The notes beneath the pieces are model-generated. The model ran no database searches. It worked only from the letters and a program-made list of their open reading frames with translations, and was not told where the DNA came from. The position numbers were made by a program, and so were the translations under genes. This document shows positions 7,105-15,223 of a stretch of 32,774 bases of DNA, piece by piece (position 1 is the stretch's first letter; each line of letters begins with the position of its first letter). This DNA comes from Methanobrevibacter sp. (GTDB lineage: Archaea; Methanobacteriota; Methanobacteria; Methanobacteriales; Methanobacteriaceae), in contig NZ_JAFQQZ010000042.1 of NCBI RefSeq assembly GCF_017410345.1, positions 1-32,774 of the forward strand, read 5' to 3'.

Positions 7105-8345
7105 TAAATTATCTTATTGTATTTCAATAGTGTTTTCATCATCAATAATGATTTTGAAACTGATCCTTTCTTGATTTTTCCGTGAGGACTGATCACTTCA
7201 CAGGTTACGGCAGGAATCTTCTTTAAATTAACCTCATCTTCCATAGCGCCAGGATACTCCACTCCTGCCTTTTTATATATTTTATATTTCACCTTTGCAT
7301 TCTTGGCTATATATTTGGCAATTGTTGCACTTTTTTTAGTAGGCTTATAGCTTCCAAAAACCAAGTCTTTTCCAGGCTTTCCCCCAGGTCTTGTGGCATG
7401 GAAATCACCATAGGCATCGCATTTGAACTTTTTAATCAGTTGAACTGTCTTATAGGAAATGGTTCCCTTTTTATTTGCCTTCTTGTTTAAGTGAACTCCA
7501 TTATAATCCCTTACATTAGCTGCAGTGCCCTTAGGATTCATGAATGGCATGACATAGACAGTACCATTTATAGGATGGCTTTGAAGATACTTTATAAGCT
7601 TCATGGCAGCAACTTGTGAAGGTATCTCATTTCCATGAACGCCAGCTGTAATGAAAACAACTTTTCCATTTCCTCCTTTGAACTTGATTACAGGAGTTCC
7701 TGATTTTGCCAATTTAATGATCTTTTTTACAAGGGTTGAATTTGGAACATTCGCCTTAATCCTTTTATTTTTCAATACATTGGCTCCGGATTTCCATTTG
7801 TAAAGAGTGATTTTATAATAGTTCTTTACAGTATAGATATTTTTGCTGGAAATTCCAGTGGCATTGTATTTGATTGTATATTTTCCGGCATTTAAATTAA
7901 GATAGATATAACTGATTCCACTTGCATTTGTATATCGATTATATGTCTTTCCAGCAACCTTAAAGGTTACTAATGTGTGATTGATAGCTTTTCCTTCCTT
8001 ATTAAGCACCTTAACAGAGAATTTGGCCTTTTTTCCATAAGTTGAACTTATGTTCTTGGTGGATGTGAACTTGTAAGGAACTTTAGAAGAGTCAGCATCA
8101 GATCCATTATTTGTAGCATTGGAAGTGGCTGATTGTGTACTGTCATTGGAATCATCACCGGCAACCAAAGAGTTATCATCATTATTTTCATTGGCTGTAT
8201 CAGAATTGTCCACTGACTGCTCTCCAGTTTGGACTTCAATATCTGTACTGGAATCATCAGCAACAATATCTTCAGCGCTAACTGAAGCCAACAATAAGAA
8301 TAAGCTGATTGCCAATAATGCCAATATCAAAAATTTATTTCTCAT
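7104..8345 (-). CDS. Secreted Ig-like domain plus M14-like (AstE/AspA-type) zinc hydrolase
   Basis: A 413-residue exported protein. Residues 1-24 are a signal peptide (MRNKF then a long Leu/Ile core, ending SVSA). Residues 25-88 form a linker rich in Asp, Ser, Asn and Thr. Residues 89-175 look like one bacterial Ig-like repeat of the kind seen in Methanobrevibacter adhesin-like proteins (GKKAKFSVKV, TNASGISYIYL, GKYTIKY). Residues 185-413 resemble the succinylglutamate desuccinylase/aspartoacylase branch of M14 zinc peptidases: GVHGNE gives H237 and E240, DFH gives H316, and TCE gives the likely catalytic E383. It probably cleaves an amide or peptide bond outside the cell, perhaps in pseudomurein or dietary peptides; the substrate is inference. 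The frame can be extended to a TTG, but the ATG puts the signal peptide at the N-terminus. Confidence 0.85.
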   Translation of the reverse strand: MRNKFLILALLAISLFLLLASVSAEDIVADDSSTDIEVQTGEQSVDNSDTANENNDDNSLVAGDDSNDSTQSATSNATNNGSDADSSKVPYKFTSTKNISSTYGKKAKFSVKVLNKEGKAINHTLVTFKVAGKTYNRYTNASGISYIYLNLNAGKYTIKYNATGISSKNIYTVKNYYKITLYKWKSGANVLKNKRIKANVPNSTLVKKIIKLAKSGTPVIKFKGGNGKVVFITAGVHGNEIPSQVAAMKLIKYLQSHPINGTVYVMPFMNPKGTAANVRDYNGVHLNKKANKKGTISYKTVQLIKKFKCDAYGDFHATRPGGKPGKDLVFGSYKPTKKSATIAKYIAKNAKVKYKIYKKAGVEYPGAMEDEVNLKKIPAVTCEVISPHGKIKKGSVSKSLLMMKTLLKYNKII

Positions 8346-8419
8346 AATAACAGTCCACAATAATCATTATTTCTTCTTTCAATTATCTAAAAAATCATTA
8401 GTCTTAATTTCAATTAAAA

Positions 8420-9490
8420 TTATTTCTTAATCTTATCCATCAATCCAGACTTTCGTGCATAATGGAATAAATATAATTGAGCATATCCTGCATAATCACC
8501 AAAATGCTCTATTCCAAATTCCCTTGTCTTCTCTGCAGAAATCTCTCCATCAAAATACAAATGAGAAACAATCCTTTTAATCCAGACATCAGATGGAAAT
8601 GCCTCTTCAAATCCGAATCCATACAATAGAATGCAGTCCGCTACCTTTGGGCCCACACCAGGCAATCCCAGAATCAAATCAAATGCTTCCTCATAACCCA
8701 TTGAGAATATCTCATCGATATTGATATCATCAATCAGAATCTGGCTTGCCTTTTTCATATAAGGTGCCCTGTAGCCAACGCCACATGCCTTCAAGTTATG
8801 GGTATAGCAATCAATCTCATAGCAATGTCCGTCTTCATCTGCTTCCTCAATTGGGGTTTCATAAAAGTCCAAGAATTGTTTTGGGCTTGGAAATCCATAA
8901 AACATTCCATCATCAAACTCAACCTTTTCTCCCCAATTGGATTTTATCTTGTCAATTGATTTTGTCCATCTTAATATGGAATTGTTTGCAGAACAGATCG
9001 AAGAGATGATGCATTCAAATGGATCCTTTGCAATGAACAATCTCAATCCATTGCAAAAGTCTACAGAAGGAGCTAATTTTTCATCAGACAATAGAAAATC
9101 ATAGAACTTTTCCAAGTCAAAGTCCAGATTATAGATTTTGGTCAATTCATTTTTTATTTCATTTTCGATAATATTGATTTCATGCTTGGAAAAATTGTCA
9201 ATATTTAGTGAAAATTCCTTTTTTTCTACCTTTTTAGGTAGTTGATATAGACAAGTGAAACTATTTAAATCATTTTTATCTTGTGATAGCTTTAAAAGAA
9301 CAGGAAGTTTATTTAAATTAATAGTTTCATCACTAAGTTCATTAATAATTGAAGGAGTATTCAAGTAAATCAATTCACTAAACTGATCATTATCTCCAAC
9401 TGAATTATACCTCCATGGAGCCTGTGAAGTTTGACCTGATTCTTGGGTCAGCTTAAGATTGATTAGTGAATTGAATTTTAAATTTACCAT
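8420..9490 (-). CDS. ogg: 8-oxoguanine DNA glycosylase, OGG1 type
   Basis: A 356-residue base-excision repair enzyme resembling eukaryotic OGG1 more than archaeal AGOG. An N-terminal beta domain (residues 1-125) precedes the helical core. DPFECIISSICSANNSILRW (156-175), the helix-hairpin-helix LPGVGPKVADC (276-286) with catalytic lysine 282, and aspartate 301 in FPSDVWIKR are all present, so excision of 8-oxoguanine opposite C with beta-lyase activity is expected. An insertion before GVGYRAPYM contains H222, C223, C228, H231 and C236, not typical of OGG1. The start is supported by GTGATG just before ATG. It follows hisF by 55 bases on the same strand. Confidence 0.9.
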   Translation of the reverse strand: MVNLKFNSLINLKLTQESGQTSQAPWRYNSVGDNDQFSELIYLNTPSIINELSDETINLNKLPVLLKLSQDKNDLNSFTCLYQLPKKVEKKEFSLNIDNFSKHEINIIENEIKNELTKIYNLDFDLEKFYDFLLSDEKLAPSVDFCNGLRLFIAKDPFECIISSICSANNSILRWTKSIDKIKSNWGEKVEFDDGMFYGFPSPKQFLDFYETPIEEADEDGHCYEIDCYTHNLKACGVGYRAPYMKKASQILIDDINIDEIFSMGYEEAFDLILGLPGVGPKVADCILLYGFGFEEAFPSDVWIKRIVSHLYFDGEISAEKTREFGIEHFGDYAGYAQLYLFHYARKSGLMDKIKK

Positions 9491-9545
9491 GTCATCACAA
9501 AATAAAAACTAATATATGAAAAAATAAAATTTAATAAAAATCATT

Positions 9546-10379
9546 CTAAAAAGTTTCTCTTATTGGAACTCCTTTCTCTTTTAAGAATTTCTTAACAACT
9601 GGAACAGGATATTCATTGAAGTGGAAAATGCTTGCTGCAAGAGCTGCGCTAGCATCGGCTACTTCAAAGGCTTCAAGAATGTGCTGCGGATTTCCCACAC
9701 CTCCAGATGCAATGACTGGAATGTCCACATTGTCGTTTATTGCCTTTGTAAGCACAAGGTCATAGCCGTCCTTTGTTCCATCTCCATCCATGGATGTTAG
9801 AAGAACCTCACCTGCACCTCTATCCTGACATTCCTGAGCCCAGGCAATTGCATCCATGCCTGTAAATTCCCTTCCTCCATAGATGCTGCAGTCAAACCAC
9901 ACTTCACCTTGGTCAGTATCCACAATGGTCTTTCCTTTGGCGGCTTCCCTGTCCTCTTCAACATATCTTCTTTTTGCATCGATTCCAATAACCACCGCTT
10001 GGGAACCTACAACCTTGGAGGCATCTGTGAGAAGCTGTGGATTGTGAATGGCTGCGGTATTTGTAGAGCATTTGTCCGCTCCTGCCTTAAGCATGCGAGT
10101 GTAATCCTCCACCTTTCTTATTCCACCCCCTACACATATCGGAATGAATACGTTTTCAGTCAGTCTTTCTATGACATCAACCATGGTTCCTCTGCGTTCA
10201 TGGGAAGCGGTGATGTCCAGGATTACAATCTCATCCGCTCCGTCTTCATAATATTTGGTGGCAAGCTCGACCGGATTCCCGGCATAGCGGATTTGCTTGA
10301 ATTCTACTCCCTTCACCACTCTTCCTTCTGGAACCTGCAAGTCACAATCTAAACAAGGAATAATTCTTTTGGTAAGCAT
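9546..10379 (-). CDS. hisF: Imidazole glycerol phosphate synthase subunit HisF
   Basis: The cyclase subunit of imidazole glycerol phosphate synthase in histidine biosynthesis, which with HisH converts PRFAR and ammonia into IGP and AICAR. The 277-residue TIM barrel begins [13 protein letters not shown] with catalytic D11 and has the second catalytic aspartate at 134 (IGIDAKRR). Phosphate-binding loops are [10 protein letters not shown] (81-90) and ASGGVGNP near the C-terminus. It is about 20 residues longer than the bacterial enzyme because of an acidic insertion after residue 138. A longer reading frame exists, but GTGAT four bases before this ATG and the conserved N-terminus fix the start. 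No other his gene is nearby. Confidence 0.96.
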   Translation of the reverse strand: MLTKRIIPCLDCDLQVPEGRVVKGVEFKQIRYAGNPVELATKYYEDGADEIVILDITASHERRGTMVDVIERLTENVFIPICVGGGIRKVEDYTRMLKAGADKCSTNTAAIHNPQLLTDASKVVGSQAVVIGIDAKRRYVEEDREAAKGKTIVDTDQGEVWFDCSIYGGREFTGMDAIAWAQECQDRGAGEVLLTSMDGDGTKDGYDLVLTKAINDNVDIPVIASGGVGNPQHILEAFEVADASAALAASIFHFNEYPVPVVKKFLKEKGVPIRETF

Positions 10380-10600
10380 GATAATCACATATGATAAAAT
10401 AAGATTAATAAAAAACTCATTAATAACTTCAATAATATAATTAAATAATTTCAATTAATTCTATTTATATTCTATTTTATTAATATTTTTAACTAAAAAC
10501 AAGACTAAATTTTTCATTTTAAAGACTGAAATTTGAAAAAAATAGAAAAATTAATTGAAATAAACTAAAATTTTAAAAAAGATAAGAAATAAATTATAGT

Positions 10601-10613
10601 TAGTATATTACTA
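10601..10613 (+). promoter_or_regulatory. TATA box of the tRNA gene
   Basis: TAGTATATTACTA, with TAGTA and TACTA as inverted repeats around TAT, is centred about 35 bases before the mature tRNA 5' end, as expected for an archaeal tRNA promoter with a short 5' leader. Confidence 0.5.
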
Positions 10614-10641
10614 ATTTTGAAAAAATGTTTTTTTTTCTATT

Positions 10642-10717
<76 letters not shown>

Positions 10718-10733
10718 TTTTTACGGCAATGAA

Positions 10734-10901
10734 CTATTCAACTGATTTTAAAATCAATTTGCCATCACCGTAATATATAATATCCAATCCTTTTTCTTCA
10801 CATGCTTCTAATATGTCTTCAAGCTTTTCATATCTTGCAAGCACGCTGGCATCATAAGTGGTCTTATCTATTTTGATTAATTGATAGTCTAATACTTCCA
10901 T
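10734..10901 (-). CDS. Small protein of unknown function (55 aa)
   Basis: A 55-residue acidic protein beginning MEVLDYQLIKIDK, with a central helix (RYEKLEDILEACEEKGLD) and a short C-terminal strand pair (IIYYGDGKLILKSVE). No known motif is recognised. The frame can be extended to residue -20, but the strong GGGGTGAT site lies four bases from this ATG, and the longer version would overlap the preceding gene. It follows the YgjP-like metallopeptidase by 46 bases and may share its transcript. It is convergent with the tRNA. The gene is likely real because of its ribosome site; nothing indicates function. Confidence 0.7.
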   Translation of the reverse strand: MEVLDYQLIKIDKTTYDASVLARYEKLEDILEACEEKGLDIIYYGDGKLILKSVE

Positions 10902-10947
10902 CATATCACCCCATAAATAATATTGTTTTTTAAAAGTTTTTCTACAA

Positions 10948-11643
10948 TCACTGCTCTTCATTCAACAGCTTCTTTATCTCTCTCCAGTTGGGACAGAATC
11001 CATCCATAAGTACCTTGAATCTTGGGCCATGATTGAACTCAATCAAGTGGCACAATTCGTGAATCAGAACATATTCGGTGCAAACCGGTGGCTTTTTAGC
11101 CAATTTCAAGTTTAAGGTAACCCTTTTGTCCTTTCTGCAGTTTCCCCAATTCTTCATGTTTCTGATTTTTACTTCCTTAGGCTCCTTGCCTACAAAATAA
11201 GTGCACTTATCTAGGAAATACTTTAAATTCCTGTTCATCTCTTCCCTATAAAGCTCAAAGAGTATCTTTTCCCTTTGCTTTATAGTGGACCTCTTTGGAA
11301 CAGGAAGATAGATTATATGCTCCTTGCTGTCATAAAATGCCTTTTTTGCATTTTCATTTCCAATCAGTTGAAGCGTGTATGGCTCTCCCCAGAGATAATG
11401 GGTTTCCCCATCCTTATATCTCACTTTAGGTTTAGGTGGATTTTCAAGCATTTTAGCTCTTGTGTCCCTTATCCAATCTGCCCTTGATAGGACAAATTCA
11501 TTTATGGCATCATCTGATAGTCTCATTGGAGAAGAAACCTTGACTGTGCCATCAGGCTTGATGCGGAGGTATAGATTCTTTATATTCTTTCTCTCCAAGA
11601 TTATAGGAATTCCTCCAATTTCAATTTCTTCTCTTACTACCAT
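10948..11643 (-). CDS. YgjP-like (DUF45) zinc metallopeptidase
   Basis: A 231-residue soluble protein of the YgjP/DUF45 (M48-like, minigluzincin-type) family. The zinc site is VLIHELCHLIEFNHGPRF in the C-terminal third, giving HExxH plus a downstream histidine, preceded by the characteristic RNMKNWGNCRKDKRVTLNLK segment. The N-terminal half is a beta-rich domain typical of the family. Bacterial relatives are often next to type I restriction genes, which is not so here. Substrate is unknown. The ATG is chosen because it follows GAGTGAT at the usual distance; a TTG farther upstream is unlikely. A terminator hairpin separates it from the helicase gene. Confidence 0.92.
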   Translation of the reverse strand: MVVREEIEIGGIPIILERKNIKNLYLRIKPDGTVKVSSPMRLSDDAINEFVLSRADWIRDTRAKMLENPPKPKVRYKDGETHYLWGEPYTLQLIGNENAKKAFYDSKEHIIYLPVPKRSTIKQREKILFELYREEMNRNLKYFLDKCTYFVGKEPKEVKIRNMKNWGNCRKDKRVTLNLKLAKKPPVCTEYVLIHELCHLIEFNHGPRFKVLMDGFCPNWREIKKLLNEEQ

Positions 11644-11677
11644 ATTATCACTCACAAATGAGGAAAGATTTTTAATC

Positions 11678-11693
11678 AAGGTTTTTCAACCTT
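11678..11693. repeat. Short member of a hairpin repeat family
   Basis: AAGGTT-TTTC-AACCTT, preceded by TTTAATC. It shares TCAAGGTTTTT with the larger hairpin 40 bases away and with the one at 13896-13936. Confidence 0.5.
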
Positions 11694-11710
11694 AGAAATA
11701 TATGAAAAAA

Positions 11711-11748
11711 TTTTTGGTCAAGGTTTTTGACCGTAGGTCAAAAAGCTT
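11711..11748 (-). terminator. Hairpin terminator of the helicase gene, repeat family member
   Basis: AAGGTTTTTGACC (11720-11732) pairs with GGTCAAAAAGCTT (11736-11748), 13 bp with one mismatch and loop GTA. On the minus strand it lies six bases after the helicase stop and is followed by a T-rich run. The sequence resembles the hairpin after msvR. Confidence 0.65.
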
Positions 11749-11753
11749 GGTGG

Positions 11754-13664
11754 TTAAATAATTCTATCATCATTGATTACAATAGCTTCCTTAAAGAACT
11801 CTGGAATCAATGACTTGTACAATGGACTTTTAAGAAGCATCTGTATGTCAGAATCCAAGATATATGTTACACAGGAGTCGTCTTCAGCTCTCATTCCCCT
11901 TCCGTAAGCCTGCATTAAGGTCATGGCAGTCTTATAGGCATACCAGCGCTGATCCTTTTTCATCCTCATATGAACCTGCTTGTCTCCAAGGTATGGGAAA
12001 GGTATCTTATAGATTACCTGGAATCTGCATTTGTCATAAGGCAAATCAACTCCCTCGCTCATGGATGGGCTAACAAGAACCAATGGATTTTCATCCTCTT
12101 CAAAGAACTTCAATACCCTTTCCCTATTATTGTTTCCATGGGCAATCAACCTGTTGCTGTATAGATTGTTGATGATGTACTGTTGGCACTTATAGCTGTG
12201 GGTATGGATCAATCCCTTTTCCCCTTCATGCCTCTTCAATATCTTCTGAAGTATTTCAATTGATTTCGGAGCGGATTGCTTGACTCTGCTTTTTGACATC
12301 TTTCCAGCCAAATTCAATTCGATAGGCCTTTTTTCAACGGAAAACGGACTGTCAACTTGAATATGATAGACCTCGTTAGGATCCAATCCCAACCATTTTG
12401 AAAACATCTTATGGGAAAGTATGGTTGCACTTAAGAATATCACAACCTCTCCATGCTTGAAGAGATAATCTTCAGCATAATGGTTTACCCTAAGGGGCTT
12501 GAATGACACTCCATTCTCATCAGCATCAATCACCCAGTTACCTGGCTCCTTTTCCAGATTGGTCTTAAGGGATTTCAATTTGGAAATTGTTGAGTTGATT
12601 CTGTCAGCCTTGTTGGTTGGCAGGTCCTTTATGTCAATGTCAGAGTAATGGCCTTGGATTGCATCGATTTCCATTATCCATTCGCCTTTTTCAGCACTTC
12701 TAAGAGTTTGAGGGCTTATGACCTTCTTGATGTCCTTTTCAAGCTGCCTGTTGTATAGGTTGATTTCCATTGTTTTCATCAGCTTATCTTCTATATTGTG
12801 TGCCTCATCAAGAATGAGCAGGCTTCTCTTTCCAAAGTGCTTTACATAATTCAGCTCCAATATTGCGTAATCATAATTCATCAATGTAATCGGTGAATTG
12901 ATTGCATTTGCCTTCTGTTGCCAGTAGTTGCAGTGGTCATTGGTCTGGAAGAACACATCACTGCCGAAAGAGTCCTTGAAAGCCAAGTCTCCAGTTAGTG
13001 TCGGATTCTTGCTTATTCCATAAGGACAGAAGAATTTGGAATTCTTTGGCGCTGTCTTACAGGCACCCATATCACAGGTGACTTCCAATCCATCCTTCAG
13101 GCAGTCAAAGTTTCCTCTACCTTTAACAAGAGGAAAATCAAATTCATCTGCATACTGCTTCTGAAGCTGTTTTGTCATTGTTAGAATATATGCGGATTCA
13201 TACATACGGGCCAATGTGGAAGCGACAGCGGATTTTCCTGTACCTGTACCTGCTTCCAATATGATATACTTATAGCCTTTTGAAATGGCTTCCTCTATGT
13301 CTGCAATGATCTCCAATTGACCTTCTCTAGGCTGTTCGAATGGGAAATTCTCGATTATCTGTTCTGGAATTTCAGGATATTCCTCTTTCAGCCTATCGAT
13401 TACCTCTTGAGGAAGGTCATGCTCTGCAATATCATAAATCTCCGCATTTGGAAAATCAAGGTCTTCGCTGACTGTTACAGGCTTGCGATTTTCATATAGA
13501 TAAAGACCTTTAGTTCCTTTTGATTTTTTACTGGTAGAGGAAAAAGCCTTATTTTTCTTTTCCTTTTTCTGATAAGGTTTTTTAGTTCTATCTGCAACGT
13601 ATTTTCCACATACGCAATTTTTCTTTAGCATCCCGCAATTGGGACAAAATAATGAATCTGACAT
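11754..13664 (-). CDS. XPD/Rad3-like Fe-S DNA helicase with N-terminal zinc ribbon
   Basis: A 636-residue superfamily 2 helicase of the XPD/DinG group. It opens with a zinc ribbon (C7, C10, C17, C19) and a basic linker. Walker A is AGTGTGKS (138-145) and the DEAH box LILDEAHN (283-290). Between them lie C188, C197, C202, C213 and C245, enough for the XPD-type [4Fe-4S] cluster. Motif VI is QAYGRGMRAEDD near the C-terminus. Such enzymes unwind DNA 5' to 3' and act in repair or replication restart. No Shine-Dalgarno is present, but a strong TATA box sits about 26 bases before ATG, suggesting a leaderless mRNA. The zinc ribbon is an addition not found in standard archaeal XPD. Confidence 0.92.
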   Translation of the reverse strand: MSDSLFCPNCGMLKKNCVCGKYVADRTKKPYQKKEKKNKAFSSTSKKSKGTKGLYLYENRKPVTVSEDLDFPNAEIYDIAEHDLPQEVIDRLKEEYPEIPEQIIENFPFEQPREGQLEIIADIEEAISKGYKYIILEAGTGTGKSAVASTLARMYESAYILTMTKQLQKQYADEFDFPLVKGRGNFDCLKDGLEVTCDMGACKTAPKNSKFFCPYGISKNPTLTGDLAFKDSFGSDVFFQTNDHCNYWQQKANAINSPITLMNYDYAILELNYVKHFGKRSLLILDEAHNIEDKLMKTMEINLYNRQLEKDIKKVISPQTLRSAEKGEWIMEIDAIQGHYSDIDIKDLPTNKADRINSTISKLKSLKTNLEKEPGNWVIDADENGVSFKPLRVNHYAEDYLFKHGEVVIFLSATILSHKMFSKWLGLDPNEVYHIQVDSPFSVEKRPIELNLAGKMSKSRVKQSAPKSIEILQKILKRHEGEKGLIHTHSYKCQQYIINNLYSNRLIAHGNNNRERVLKFFEEDENPLVLVSPSMSEGVDLPYDKCRFQVIYKIPFPYLGDKQVHMRMKKDQRWYAYKTAMTLMQAYGRGMRAEDDSCVTYILDSDIQMLLKSPLYKSLIPEFFKEAIVINDDRII

Positions 13665-13684
13665 TACAATTATATTATAAACAA

Positions 13685-13696
13685 GTTATATAAAAA
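13685..13696 (-). promoter_or_regulatory. TATA/BRE of the helicase gene, leaderless transcript likely
   Basis: On the minus strand AAACC followed by TTTTTATATAAC is a strong BRE/TATA pair. Its centre is about 26 bases from the A of the start codon, so transcription would begin at or next to the ATG. Confidence 0.55.
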
Positions 13697-13895
13697 GGTT
13701 TCAGAAAGAGCGATTGAAAGGTAATATTTATTTTAAAAAATTGATATTAACTTGTAAAATCCATTTTAATTGCAATATTATAATCATAATGGAAAAATCA
13801 ATGAAAATAGATAATTAAATGGAATATTTAATGATAAAAAATAGCTAAAAAAAGATAATAGTTAAGAGTGAATTACCCCCAACTAGTGAAAAGAG

Positions 13896-13936
13896 TTTTG
13901 GTCCAGGTTTTCAGGCCGAAGGCTTGGAAAAGCTGG
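13896..13936 (-). terminator. Hairpin terminator of msvR, repeat family member
   Basis: CCAGGTTTTCAGGCC (13903-13917) and GGCTTGGAAAAGCTGG (13921-13936) form a long stem with one mismatch, one bulge and a G-U pair, loop GAA. It begins directly after the msvR stop codon on the minus strand. TTTGGTCCAGGTTTT is shared in variant form with 11711-11748. Confidence 0.6.
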
Positions 13937-13937
13937 T

Positions 13938-14735
13938 TTAGAAAGCAAAAGCTTCTCCATCTGGGGATTCCACTAGGAAATTGCAGCAGTCATCGCCCAT
14001 GGTGAAACATTTCACTTCAGTCACAACGACATCCTTCTTGAGATAGTTTGCAAACAATGCTTCAAAGATACCTGCATCCAAGTAACAGGTTGGTTTTCCT
14101 TTTTTAGGAAGCAAACTGCATTCGAAACATTCATAGGCTGTAATGTTGATGATGTCTCCCAAGACTATTTCGAGTTTGCCTAAACCGTTGTCTTCCCAGA
14201 ATTGAATGATGTTGTCACAGAACTTGTTGATGTCGTCATCGTAAAGCTTTTCATACATTGCCGCACCGATGTTCTTACCGGATTGGTTCAATACAGGGTT
14301 GATGTTAATTCCCTCTTGGATCAAGTTGGATCTTAAAGTGTGGAACAATAGGAAGGAGAACTTGAAGTTGTCAACATCCATAATGTTTTTAACCAGGAAT
14401 TCAGCTTGTCTTTCTTCCAATTCCTTTTCATCTCCGGATTGAACTTCACCTAAGAATTTGGAATTGATGAAGAAGATCTTCTTTCTGTGGTCATTCGCAT
14501 CGAATCTGTAGCTTACGATTCCATCTTCCCTTAATGATTTCAAATGAACGGAAATTGTGGATTTGGATTTTCCGGTGTTCTTAACGATCTCATCAAATTC
14601 CATGTCAGTGTCCTTAAGCATGGAAAGGATGGTTAATTTCACGGGACTTTTAACTACATTTACACCGAGCTCACCTGGAGCCTTGGCAAAGATTTGAATT
14701 GCCTTTGGTTGAATAGTTTTTTCTTCATTTTCCAT
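13938..14735 (-). CDS. msvR: MsvR, methanogen-specific redox regulator (HTH plus V4R)
   Basis: A 265-residue regulator with an ArsR-like winged helix at about 27-90 (recognition helix KSKSTISVHLKSLREDG) and a V4R (4-vinyl reductase) domain at about 140-255. The V4R domain carries C203, C206, C217, C243, C250 and C251, the cysteine-rich pattern expected for a redox switch. This architecture is that of MsvR, which in Methanothermobacter controls an F420H2 oxidase operon and its own gene, losing DNA binding when oxidised. The neighbour fpaA confirms the assignment. Here both genes face the same way with msvR downstream, unlike the divergent order known there. ATG follows GAGGGT. Boxes with TACGAA cores lie about 180-240 bases upstream. 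Confidence 0.93.
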   Translation of the reverse strand: MENEEKTIQPKAIQIFAKAPGELGVNVVKSPVKLTILSMLKDTDMEFDEIVKNTGKSKSTISVHLKSLREDGIVSYRFDANDHRKKIFFINSKFLGEVQSGDEKELEERQAEFLVKNIMDVDNFKFSFLLFHTLRSNLIQEGININPVLNQSGKNIGAAMYEKLYDDDINKFCDNIIQFWEDNGLGKLEIVLGDIINITAYECFECSLLPKKGKPTCYLDAGIFEALFANYLKKDVVVTEVKCFTMGDDCCNFLVESPDGEAFAF

Positions 14736-14917
14736 ATTTAACCCTCAAAAAACTAAAATTTTTTAATAATGTATAACTTTTTATAAGATTTATAAAAAAA
14801 TCCTAAACATAATAAACAAAAAATTGTTTGATAAATATAGTATAAACTTTCTTACATATATACTTGTTCTTATATTTACAAAATGTTTTCAAAATCTTTT
14901 ATTTATTTAGATTTTAG

Positions 14918-14974
14918 TACGAACAGTTTAAGAAAATCATATTAATCATTAGTTTAAAATACGAACATTCGTTA
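14918..14974. promoter_or_regulatory. Candidate MsvR boxes upstream of msvR
   Basis: TACGAAC at 14918-14924 and TACGAACATTCGTTA at 14960-14974, the latter containing the inverted pair ACGAA-CA-TTCGT. The core matches the TTCGTA/TACGAA motif known for MsvR binding. The location upstream of msvR suggests autoregulation, by inference. Confidence 0.6.
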
Positions 14975-15037
14975 TAAAACAACTGAAAATAAGGAAAAAT
15001 ACAAACAAAATTTAAAAAATAACACATGTTAAGAGAG

Positions 15038-15160
15038 TTTTGAAAATTTTAATTTTTTACAAGTAGGGCAATGAATATTTTAAAAATTTTAATTGTTAAA
15101 AAAGTGCAAAATAAATTTTTTAAAAATTTTAATCTTTATAAAAAATGCAAAAATTGAGTA
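15038..15160. repeat. Three imperfect tandem repeats, 40-bp period
   Basis: The anchor AAAATTTTAAT recurs at 15043, 15083 and 15123, exactly 40 bases apart. Copies 2 and 3 also share a TAAAAAATGCAAAA-like segment. It lies downstream of fpaA. Confidence 0.6.
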
Positions 15161-15199
15161 AGATCATTCAAATGAAAAAAAATAAAAAAAAGAAATAAA

Positions 15200-15223
15200 A
15201 GAACTTTAAAAAATTAAAGTTCT
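15200..15223 (-). terminator. Perfect hairpin terminator overlapping the fpaA stop codon
   Basis: AGAACTTTAA (15200-15209) and TTAAAGTTCT (15214-15223) form a 10-bp stem with a four-base loop. The right arm includes the fpaA stop and last codons. On the minus strand a long T-rich run follows. Confidence 0.8.

Larger units (their letters stand above)
14736..15213. other. 478-bp spacer between fpaA and msvR
   Basis: It contains the fpaA terminator (15200-15223), a tandem AT-rich repeat (15038-15160), two MsvR-type boxes (14918-14974) and TATA-like sequences near 14838-14870 that may drive msvR on the minus strand. No open reading frame of note is seen. Confidence 0.6.

Noticed and set aside
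10380-10454. Extra 25 residues at the N-terminus of HisF
   Set aside because: Hydrophobic, not in the family, and the internal ATG has GTGAT at the right distance.
15038-15160. CRISPR array at the 40-bp repeats
   Set aside because: Repeats are imperfect along their whole length with no unique spacers and no cas gene nearby.
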